A stretch of DNA of 64,000 nucleotides, from the NCBI GenBank assembly GCA_032209605.1, contig JASFXZ010000001.1, positions 30,012,619 through 30,076,618 of the forward strand, read 5' to 3'. The position numbers and the translations under genes are program-made. This DNA is from Mactromeris polynyma. Its lineage: Eukaryota; Mollusca; Bivalvia; Venerida; Mactridae. Below the pieces are notes generated by a model. That model saw nothing but the letters and a program-made list of their open reading frames with translations. It ran no database searches and had not been told where the DNA came from. Below, one piece after another: positions 37,401 through 49,400 of this stretch (the stretch's first letter is position 1; every line of letters starts with the position of its first letter).

Positions 37401-40400
37401 AATCTCCGGATTGTTGGTATCTAAGTCAATTTTATAGAGCTCATTTAATTGTTTTTCTAGATTAGATAATTTGCATTTTCTTTCTTTAGATTTTTGTTTT
37501 GAGTACGTAATTGTGATTTCTCTTATGTTGTTTTTACATATTTCCCATTTTGTTTGATGACTTTTTATGTTTAATGTGGTTAAGCTTTTAACCATTGTCT
37601 CTATTTGTTCACAGTAATAAGTATCGCTTAAGTAAGCTTTGTTAAGTTTCCAAAATCCTGGCCCGCGTTCTGAAGGTGGTTTAATTTTTAGCGAAATGGC
37701 CAAGTGGTCAGTATATTGGATCAGAGCAGGACGAATATCTGTAGATAAAATGAGTGGACTGAGATTTTCTTCAATTAATCAAAAGTCAATTCTGCTTTTT
37801 TCAGTTCCATTTTTCCTGCGCCATGTGAACTGCGTTTTTGTTTTATTTAGAATTCTCCATATGTCAATTAAATTGTGTGATTTTATCATGTCATTTAAAG
37901 TTTGATGTTTATTTGTTTTATTTGATTTTGTTATTCTATCGATATTATGTAAGGTTTCGTTATAATCTCCTCCAGTTATTTTTATTCCTTGTGAGTGTTC
38001 AGCTATAATTTGTGAAATATTCTTGAAAAATACGTTTCTAATTTGTTTGTCATTAGGAGCATAGATATTTATTAATGTGAATATGTTATTATTATACTCA
38101 ATGTTAAGTAATACATATCTTCCGTTTGAGTTGTCAGTGAAAGAATTTAAAATATTACATATTATTGATTTATTTATTAAAATGGAACATCCTTTACTAT
38201 TATTAGATCCAAAAGAATGGTATTGTTCCCATTTATTAAAATCATTATAAAAAACGTTTTCAAGATCAACCGTGAAGTGAGTTTCTTGTAGGAACGTTAT
38301 ATCTGCCTTTTGGTGTGTTAACCATTGCAGTAATCGGGCACGTTTAAGTTTATCTCTTAAACCCTGAGTGTTGAGAGATATTAAATGTAATGAGGTTGTC
38401 ATTTTGTTAAATGTAGACACTATTTAATCGGTTATTGAATGAGTACACAATGCACGTGTATATGATAGTTGACAGAATTCTATGTTATAATACATATTAT
38501 CAATGAAAATAATGTTTGGTATTGAACGAGTACAACATATCAAAGACATACATGTGTACAGACACATATAAAAGTCTATGTTATAATACATAAGGTTTGG
38601 TATGGTACTCAGTGTAACTATGATTTGTACGGCAAATGAATACAATACATTTAGTACCCCACGTATGTGGGTTAGTTTGGTCACATGACCATACAGTATA
38701 GTGTTTACGTTATTCTTATTCGTTATTGAATGACTACACAATGCACGTATATATGATAGTTGACAGAATTCTATGTTATAATACATATTATCAATGAAAA
38801 TATTTTTTTGTATTGGATGAGTACAACATATCAAAGACATACATGTGTACAGACACATACAATAGTCTATGTTATAATACATAAGGTTTGGTATGGTACA
38901 CAGTGTACCTATGATTTGTACGGCAAATGAATACAATACATTTAGTACCCAACGTATGTGGGTTAGTTTGGTCACATGACCATACAGTATAGTGTTTTCG
39001 TTATTTTTAAAGGAAGGTCCGTAGAGAAATCCGTGATCATGTTTTCCTTGAATGAATACAGAGTCATTCGCACACTCATTTCCATTTTTCGAATGATTTT
39101 CGTTGTTTCTTTGATTCATCATGGAGTTCTTCAGCAGGAGTAGGTGGCGATCGCACAACTGTTTTTGATTTTTGTTTGTTTGGAGTTTTTGTGTCACTTT
39201 CGAGCGTATTACACACGAATTTTGTCATGGTCTGTTGTCCGTGTATCTGTGTCGTGTTGGGTTTCCTCTGTTTTGGTTTATTGATGTCCGTGGCACGAGA
39301 TTCACGTTGCTCGGAAGTATTGATGGCATTAGACACTACGGTCGTTACTTGCCGCGTGTTGAGCTCTGTGTCACTGACTGTTGTGTTTTCGTCATCAAAA
39401 TATTCCGGTGTCCTGTCATCGCTCTGGGATGGACTGTTGAAAGCGTTACATTCGCTCTGTTTATGTCCGGATTCTTTGCACTGAGTGCATACCCAGTCGT
39501 TTTCGCACATGGAGGTGATATGGCCTATTTGTAGGCACTTGCTGCATTTTGGTTGTTTCTTAATCAGACCTCTATGGAAGACGGTTGCTTTGAAATGACC
39601 AAATGTCATGAATCTGTTCAAAGGAGTTTTGATGGATGAAGCTTTCACAATTATCAGACGGTCACCTGTGTCGCAGTTTGTGAGTTTACCGCCAATGCGT
39701 AGTTTCTCACGGGTTGCTGATATCACTACAATATTGTTGCGAATAAGAGTATGTACAATAGTATCATCGTCAACTGAAAGTGGTATGTCTTTCACTCTGA
39801 TGCGAACAGTATTTTAACTATCGAGTCGTAGTGGATTGGTACTTAAGGTTCATGTTAAGTGTTTTTGGACCAAAACTGTTATCTAGTTTTTTTATGTAAA
39901 AAAACAACAAATTCCAATAGGTTTTACACCAATTTGTTCGTCTGAATTAGGAGAGTATTTCACATATTAAAAAACATCAAAAAAATTATAACTTTGATAA
40001 TAAAATACAAAAATGATGTTGTTTACAAAATGACACATAAAATTTATAAGATATTAACAAATCTCTTTTTCTTACTGTATTACATTTATCATGTCCTGTT
40101 TTAGGTAGTAGGACCTAAAAATCCTGAAAATAGTATACAATAAGCTTAACATACTGACATAAAGAAGTGACATTTAAAAAAAAATCAACCTTGCCATATG
40201 GTGTACCATACATGCCACCATTCCAGTATTATAAAAAAGAAAAACATAATTATGTGTGAAAACCAAGAAATGTAATATGGTTAAAATGGATGAATAGCTG
40301 TAACTAGGGAAACAAAAACAAAATAAAAATGCATTCTACCTAAACTTTGTCCTAAAAAGTAAGTTTCATGAGTGGGTGGGGTATTTCATATTGTTAGTTA

Positions 40401-43400
40401 AAGTGAATATATTGTGTGTTAGATTTGGTTAGGGTTGAAACACTATGTACATTAATTAGACTGCAATAATTGACCACTGTATACAATTAAAAACTTAGAT
40501 GAACAAAGAACCAGGGAATGCATGACAGACAATAAGTGATCACACCAACTGACACTATAGCATATATTTAACACATAAACATCACAGTTTCATGTAATGT
40601 ACCTTATATATCAATAAACTTCACAGATGACTGTTCATAATCCTCCATCAAATGATCCACCTCATATAGTTCATCATCACCATCATACATGACTTCATAT
40701 GTAGCATTACGGGAACCATCACTTCCAGAGAGAACAGCTGTTACAGTTCCTGGGTACCTGTAACACTCAATATTCTTGTGTAAACCATATACAGATGAGG
40801 GTGTTTCCTTTTTCATACATTATATAAATATATATATTATATATATATTCTTTGTTCATACTGTAAATAACTAACGTTAGTAACCCACACACTTGTAAGT
40901 TCTACAATACACAGACAGTCTGTGTATTCCCAGGCATTAACCACAATGGAAATAAGGGTTGAACTTTAAAGTCTTTTTTGTGTAATCCTTAACATAATTA
41001 TACTGTTGATTGACATGGCTTTGTTATTACATGCATGTTGTTATTTATTTATTTATTTTTTTTGTATGTATATAACACGCTGCCATGTAAATTATACATT
41101 TTATGTTGAATAAATCTATTTATTAAAGATTTATTATGAAGAACATTCTTCACTTCTATAATTCCACATTTTTGTCCATTTTCATACACAATCCCATCTG
41201 GACTAGCACCTAGGAATTTTGAACAATTGTTTATCACTAAACCACTTTGTCTGACATCTACATTTACACCTTCCTCTGCTTTTCTGAGCACATATTCATG
41301 AATTGTTGCCCTTTCCTGTTGAAGACCAGTTCTTGTATGCTGATTACCAGTAAACTTACTATACAGAATTTGTTGCACAAGTTTACAAACAGGAAGTTTT
41401 GGATTTCTTTTTACAACATTTCCAAACACTGAAGCTGTTAATCGCTTCTTCCTTTCGTCATGCCATACTTGCGACTGTGACTGAAGAACAGTGCATGATT
41501 CTATAGCCTTAATTCTGTCAGGTGGTAGATCAATATGTTGTTTGTAGAACGTTGATTTCTTGGCTTCAAGTTGGTCTTCAGAAATGTCAGGCCGAGGGTC
41601 TAGGGCTTCGGAACCGTATGACTGCCTTGCCGCTTTAGATGTACTTTCCCTTAGAGCAGAGGTCTTTCGTTTCCATCTCAACATACTTGCTCTAGGATTT
41701 TTCTTGGAGATGTTTGACAAATGTAAGTTGCGGTCCCTTTCTTTGTACAGTTTGATGAAATGGTGTCCCGGTGATGTGCCTGTGCACTTCTTCCAAGTCT
41801 GCGGAGACCAGTCCATTCCAAGGTTCATCCTAAGTGAGCCGCCATAACATCTGGTGTGCCAGGATCCCCTGTTACATATGTTGTACAGCTTCCCGCCATC
41901 GAACTTACTCCTGATATGCATCCAGCATTCTGCCAGGTTGGATGTAGCATTTTCTATCAGTCGATGACTTTTTTCTGCAACACGTCCTAACAAAACTGAT
42001 ATGTCTTGCAGCATTGATGTTGTTAAGTTGCTATAACTCAGACTGCATGCATATCTGGACTGCTCCTGCTGTTCTAGCGATGAACCTTCACTCCATAACA
42101 AGGATGTCTGTGAACATAGTTCAGAAGGTTCATCATTCATGTTTTCTGGCAAAACCTCATCATTGGTAGGAATTGTTCCAGGAGTATTTACATGAGGTTT
42201 TGCCTTACAGAAATCAGAGCAGTTGTCGTGGCAGCCAAAAATGTGGTGAACACTATTCCTAATGTCCTTGGCAAGCTGAATAGCCGCTTTCTGTTTATTG
42301 GCCTCCCTTGACCTCATTCGTATGGCACATCTTACAGAACTGACAATTCTTACTCTTGTAGCTTTTGTAAGTCTATTCTGTCCCTTATATGCAGGTGTGC
42401 TGTCCACTAACTTTTCTAAATTGCTCCTTAAACATTTACACATATGATTTGCACATTCTATCTTATGTACATGGGATCCCCAAACAGGTACATCCTGTTG
42501 AATCCGTGCAAAAACAGATGAATCCCCATCTGCAATGAGGCTCATGTACCGAAGTCCATGTATTTTTTCTGCCTGCTGAAATCCATCGACTATGATGTCT
42601 GATTCCATTGATTGCGAACTAGAATCCCAGTTTTTAAAGCACACATGGTCCTTGGGAGTTTCTTTGTTGTTTTTGGCAGTAGAACATATATTGCAATATT
42701 TATTGCGAATTCCAATGTGCAATAGTTTGCCTGTTTCTTTTCCGATGATTATTGCCACACCCCCTAAGGCATTGTACGAATGCTTATGAGTCCGCTTGGA
42801 CCATCCGCCATCTGCTATGACAGATATAGAAGGAACTCCTTGGTGGAAATTCCCCTTCTCATTAGCTATTCGCCTCTCCTCAGCACCTAATATACAAAAC
42901 ATATTTCATTACCCCTTCAAAAAGTTAAATGTTTGAAACTAGACCTTTGTAACAGAGTTCACCTTTAGTTTCACGATAAGTGCATCATCATGTCATTTAC
43001 ATATAACCATGAAAAAACATAGATTAATTGGATGTTTTGCTATATCAAATGTTAAATCGGATATTGATAATTCTGTATTGATAGTTTTTTTAATACTTAA
43101 CAACATGTAAGTCCTTCTGATATTATAATTAAATTGTATAAATATGTCCCGAAAATATTATCCTAATTCATGAGAAATTAATATATAATTATCTCATTCA
43201 TGCATGAATACTTAATTATAATAAATAGTAATATAAAACAACCTGCAGCTAATAATTCATGATGAGATATGTTCTCCCACCAGTATCCTATATCCTGTTC
43301 AATGTTTGAAAACGCAGGTTGAGATAAACTAGGGGCATCCATGGTGGCCATAACTTCTTTTAGATGTGAAGCACCATTTCCAGTTACAACTGATCCCCAC

Positions 43401-46400
43401 ACAGCTCTAACATTGATATCATATTTGGTAGAGTTGTGGGTCTTTAGTTTAGGGCTAGTTTCAAATAACAGCTGTGTTTTGCATGCAATGCATCTAACAC
43501 CTAACACAGATGCCAAACCATGATTTTTCAACTCCGACTCGATTTCAATAACAGATTTATCCATCTCAACCAGCTTTCTAGCTTTATCACAATGAATAAA
43601 ATGTTTTACAACATTATTCAAATGATTCTGCAGGCAATCTAAATTTACCATTCGATATCCTTTCAAATTTACACGTTCTACCTTCTTCAATTTCACAACA
43701 AGGGATCCAATGGTTGGAATGCACCTGTACTGTTTAGAAAGAATATCATCCTGCACAGTCTTACAAATCAGTTTTCTCTTTAAAGATGTACGTAACTTCA
43801 ACACTTTACGAGTACAGATTTTCAGTTTCAAGTTGGAAACACTTCTACATGTACGGGTAACACGTGAACGATATTTCACAGACCGGGATTGTCTTCCTCC
43901 AGCCACACCAAACCTTCTCTTTGGTTTCCAATGCCATTTAGCCATTTTTAGCACATATATATATCAAACAACACGGTCAAAATAGTGCTCCAGCAACACC
44001 AACCCTTCTCTTTGGTTTCCAACGGCATTTAGCCATTTTTAGCACAATTACATAAAACAACACATTCAAACTAGTTTAAATAAACAAAGGACTTTCAACA
44101 TATGGATAAAGGCTTTCAATATATGGTTGTTATGGCTTTTATACTTATTTCAGTAAATTATCACAATAAACTTAACACAACTGTAAGTTGGCCCTCACTG
44201 CACACCATAGGTTCATTGAAATGTAAACATGCTTATTTTTTTTATAAATACATTATAAATTAGTTATATTGGATATGTACAATTTACTTATCCTTCATAT
44301 GCAAGTATTCAACCACTTCACGTCAACGAAGAAATACTTGAAATAAAAAATAAAAAAATAAATAAATTGTAAACAAGACGGACTTCCGGAGTAAAATAAA
44401 CAGATACTTTATTCAATTTCTTCAAGATCTGCACAAGATCAAAGTTTAAACAAACAGCTTACCTTTATTCACACGTATAACAACGCTAATACTACGTCTG
44501 TCGTCTATAATTCAAGAGCGAAAGCAAAGAAATCGTCAAATGCATTGTGCTGTCAACTCAAACAATGCCAACGGTGCACCGCCGGAAATAGTTTCGTAAC
44601 AAATTAGAGCACATTTTTTTAGCCGATTGTTTCGTTTAGCACGATCGAATAACTAACTGAGACAAAAAAATAAACATTATAGTGACATGAAACCATTCAT
44701 ATACCTCAATGTCTTAAAAAAATATGCTCAGAAAAAAAATACGAAAATGCGGATTGATTTTAAAAGCTGACTGAAATGAAAAACATGGCTGTCTATAACC
44801 GGAAATGAAAATAATATTAGGTTTTTAAGCGTTTATATTGTTACCGTATGCATTATTGGAAATATCATTATTATAATTTGTTACCCTGATACACCCTTCA
44901 ACCAGGAAAGCTTTGCATGGGCATGAAATCTGTATCGATTTCTTAAAAAATGAGCGTGAAGTGACGTTGTTCCAATTTTACAAATGGCTGCGCACAGGGT
45001 GACATTTTTTGCAAATGTCAGTTGGAATATTTTCTGTTTGGCAATGACATGTTAGATTTTAATGCTCGTACTACCTTAATATTAGTCATACCTATGTGTT
45101 TACTGTTCAATATTATCTTAAATTGTATTTGGTAAAAAGTTCTTTGTCGTGAGCATTTGATGGATTTTTTATTGTTCAAAGTCAAATATACAAGTATTTT
45201 GTCACTTATTCCATTATTTTGCACTTGATATATGTGTTGGAGGGGGGTCTTTTTTAATTAGGACCTTGACTTTTTTGTTATCTCTTCTAGTAACAACAGA
45301 ATTAGACTGCACTTTTACCCTTTTGAAACACTTAACATGAACCTTAATATCGGTAGACGTTTACCCCGTAAAATGACCCCAGCCGATACTAGGTCAACTT
45401 TGTCATATAAGGTCTCAATATATATACGCCACATGCCCCAAACTCTCTGGAGCCCTGTAAGATGCGTCGGTTCAATTACGTGTGCTATGCTGAAGTATAG
45501 CTCTTCATGTTTAAGCCACTGATCTTGAGTTGGTTTGTTTGAACCGAACAGTTCTCTCTCTTGAAAGAATACCAATGGGACGCCATTTTGGTTTTCAATA
45601 TTGTTACAATCACTTACTTGTTTGTCATTTTCCGACATATTTACTTCCATATTTTTATATTTCCAATTTTTTATTTATGTCCATATACAATCTGTTTCAT
45701 ATGCACTTGTTGTAACACATTTATATGTCCGTTTTTATGAATAAATCACAGTTTTGTAGGAGACACGTGAAAGACACAACCTTGGTAGTATCGATTACTT
45801 CCCCTTTCGATTTAACTATTCAACGAAATGTATTATTTCGACATATTTTATGCATTGAAAATTATAAGTGAGTGACATGTACATATTAGGTAAAATATTA
45901 TTAAACACACTTAATGGTGTTTTCAACGGTGCAAATTATTTTTATTTATTAACAGTAAGTATCAATTAATTTTACTTTACATTCAATCAATTATTGTTTT
46001 AATAAATTATCCGTCAATTCAATCGATTGTTCTTTCGATTCAATCAATTATTTCGTCAATTTGATCACTTATTCCTTCAATTCAATCGATTATTTCTTCA
46101 AAGCAACCGCCTTTGCATTCAATCCAATCATTTGTTTCTTCGATTCAATCACTTGTTCGTTCATTTCGATCAATTATTTTTAATTTGATTACTCCATTAA
46201 TTCAATCAATCACTCCTTCGATCAAAAATACAATCCTCCAATTTCAACAATTATTACGCACCCGATGACCCCCTATATGTTCTTTAGGAAATCCGCCATC
46301 TTGTAATGAGTAAATTTTCAGAACCACTCGGGCGTAACGCAATACTAGCAGACGATATTTTGCCTTCCATTTTTAAACCGGCCCGGGAATTGTTTAAAAT

Positions 46401-49400
46401 TCAAATTTCTTTCAGAAAAACCGCCAAGTAGCAGACGACACTTTTGGCCTCATGTTTAATTAAATGGTTCAGTTTTCAATATTACCAGTTTTGTTCATTA
46501 GTACATTTCGCTGTGACAACCCTTTTAAAGGACAATTCATTACGTAGTTTCATTACAAAATAAATGTGCTGTAGATAATTCGCATTTATAAACCTTCCGA
46601 GTATATTTTAAATAATGCGTGTTAAGAATTGTTTTTAATTCCTGTTAGGACTTGTCTCATTTGTGTTATGACTTATGTAGATAAAACAAAAACTTTTCCC
46701 GATATTTAATTCATTCGTGTTTCTGACAGCGATTGATTCATCTCATCATACCTGCGTTAAATGTTCACTTGGTAAGTAGGTAAAATATTTCATTTTTAAT
46801 ACTTGATCAATGAACTAGCCAATCATTGTTTAAATTGTAAACGCAATTCAGGTACAAGTAATAGTTTTACCTGTGATTTTAAACAGACTACACAACCTCG
46901 CGTTACTTTAGTTCACACAATAGCAGACGACAAAAACGACGCTTCGCTCTAAACTTGACAAAAAAACCAACGTGGTATGTACTGTTTAAACAAATGTTTT
47001 GACAACATTCATACTCATTTACAAACAATATGCAGCACATGTTTTTCAAGTATATTTACAAATGCATTGAGTTTAAAATACAAAGAATATGTACAGTCAA
47101 CGTAAATCACTGGCTTTTATCCAGCTGTTATTTGCGCGGATAAAATTTCCACTTGACGAATGCATTTTTTATTTCGTCCTTTTCCGCGGATTTTAAGACT
47201 ATTGTCAATTTTAAAGTTAAGAATTTGGATCATAGTCCACTTTCTGCATTTCGCTTTCATAAAACGTCTCGTTTAACTCTTCATTATGCACGTCTTGTAG
47301 TCTATATACTCAGAGTTCCTCTACAAAACATGTAAACTTTATGTCCCTGATGGTCATCAGTGTTTCATGCAACCGGCAGAAGACGACGACAACACTACCA
47401 AAATACACACATTTTCTTCGGCTTCGAATGTACTCAAGATTCACAACTACAGTGTGAAATGAGTCACAAATCCAGTGGTGATAACAAGTGTACCAATTGT
47501 AAAAAGTTTTGGTGTGGGTCTATGGAACATACACCAAATCGCTGCGAAGTTTGTAGTCTGTGTATGACAGGGGACATTACTCCAACAACTGAATGTACAA
47601 AATGCGGTACAAACGAAAAGGTATTTTCCAGTCCAGATACTATTATCCTGTTCTGCCAATGGTTGTTTTCTGAACAAATGTTGGTTCCACAGTTATTTGC
47701 AATAACTGCAAAGGTTATGACAGCTATCCAGTATTGAAATATCTACACGACATTGCAATACTTTCAGAAGTCAACACAACAGGGTCAAGAACATGTCCAT
47801 CTCAGTACCAACGAGTAAGATAAGCCTCATTGATTCCATTAGCTTCTTACAAATGGCGCTGGCTGACTTGCCCAAAGCATTTGGTGAATCAGAACTAGCG
47901 AAAGGATATTTTCCTCATTTATTCAATCGCAAAGAGAACCAACAAGTGGTGCTACCAAACCTTCCAGATCTACAGTTTTACAATCCGGACAGCATGAAAC
48001 AAGGGTCGAGGGCTATATTCATTAAATCGTATGAAGAAAACCAGAGCAATCCATTCAACTTTCAAGAGGAACTTTTACGATACTTAAAGTTTAAACTCTT
48101 GTTCATGGATCTAACTAGAAGAGAAGAAAACCATTGAATAGATCCATTTGAATAATGAATTATGATTGCATCAGAATGTAACCTTGTATTTAGAACCCTG
48201 TTTCTGGAATTAGAAATGATCGGGATCATACCTACCCATGGTTATAGACCTGAAGAAAAACAATCAGCTATGGCGTATCAGTGGCTGTCCTCTCTTGCTC
48301 ATGACAAACTGGTCAACATTCAACATAGCAGAAATATGGGAGAATAACATATAGGCCCATACAAAGTGGACGGATATTATGAACGTGATGGTTAACGACA
48401 CGTGTTAGAATTTCGCGGCTGTCCAAAGTGTTACTCTCAGTCAACAATCAAACCCGTCTGTGACCTGACTATGAATGAGCTGTATGTGAAAACCATAGGA
48501 AAACAGAAGTACAAAGAGTCTGAGGCTTTCACATATACATATAAGTCCATATGGGAATGGGAATTTAAGCGACAATTAGAAGAAATATGAGATCATGAGA
48601 GAGTTCGTCGGCGTTCTGGCTGTTGCTATGCCATTGGAACCCAGAGATGCTTTCTGTGGTGGAAGAACAGAGGCATTCCAACTGCATCAGGAAACCACGT
48701 CGGACGAACAAATCAAATATTATGATGTTACATCGTTTTACCCTTTTGTAAACAAGACGGGGCAAGATTCCACTAGGGCACCCAGAGGTCATCACTGACA
48801 GTTTTGAAGACCTAAGCCAGTACGAAGGGCTAGTGAAATGCAAAATACTACCACCTAGAGAACTGTATATACCTGTATTGCCTGCGAAATGCAATAGCAA
48901 ACTGTTGTTTAGTCTCTGTCGGACATGCGGTAAAAAAATTATAAGTATTTAACATGTCAATATGAGAAACAAGAAAGAGCCTTTATTGGGACATGGATAA
49001 CGGACGAATTTAAGGTAGCAAACAATTCATGCTACGAAATTTGACAGATTTATGAAATCTGGCATTTCAAAAGCATTTCTCAGTACGATCCTCTTTCTAA
49101 AATGGGTGGTCATTTTCCGAATAAGTAAATACGTTTATGGAAGTGAAATAGGAAACTAGCGGTTGGCCCGATTGGTGCATTGATGAGAAAACGAGACAAA
49201 AATACATTCAACAGTATTATGAAAGAGAGGGAGTACTACTGGAGTATGACAAAATACGAGAAAACCCAGACTTGCGGTCCCTAGCAAAACTGATGTTAAA
49301 CTCCTTTTGGGGGAATTCGGCCAACGTTCCAATCAAACGCAAACGACGTACACGGACGACCCTGACCTTCTTTATGGACATGATGACCTCCGACCAGAAA

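Larger units (their letters stand above)
39847..45343 (-). mobile_element. TTAA-duplicating DNA transposon with transposase-YqaJ fusion
   Basis: Both ends carry the 18-base inverted repeat GGTTCATGTTAAGTGTTT (39847 rightwards, 45343 leftwards), and TTAA sits directly outside each end (39843-39846, 45344-45347). Removing the element with one TTAA rejoins the LINE ORF1 frame, which proves the insertion. TTAA target duplication is established for piggyBac and Kolobok. The encoded protein resembles Kolobok/Mutator-like transposases. Length 5497 bp. About 1.1 kb at each end is non-coding. Confidence 0.85.
34267..45760 (-). mobile_element. Non-LTR retrotransposon (L1/Tx1-like), interrupted, in intron 7
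   Basis: Minus-strand element with ORF1 (CCHC zinc knuckles), ORF2 (APE endonuclease, reverse transcriptase, C-terminal zinc motif) and an A-rich 3' end (T run at 34269-34280 on the plus strand). The 5' end lies shortly above the ORF1 start at 45650 and is not precisely fixed. ORF1 is split by a 5.5-kb DNA transposon at 39847-45343. Without it the LINE is about 6 kb, a normal full length. Stops and frameshifts make it inactive. Confidence 0.85.

Noticed and set aside
38424..39197. Long minus-strand open frame of 257 codons with an internal repeat
   Set aside because: It is the translation of a duplicated non-coding LINE spacer overlapping the end of ORF1 in another frame; composition (Cys, Tyr, Ile rich) fits no domain.
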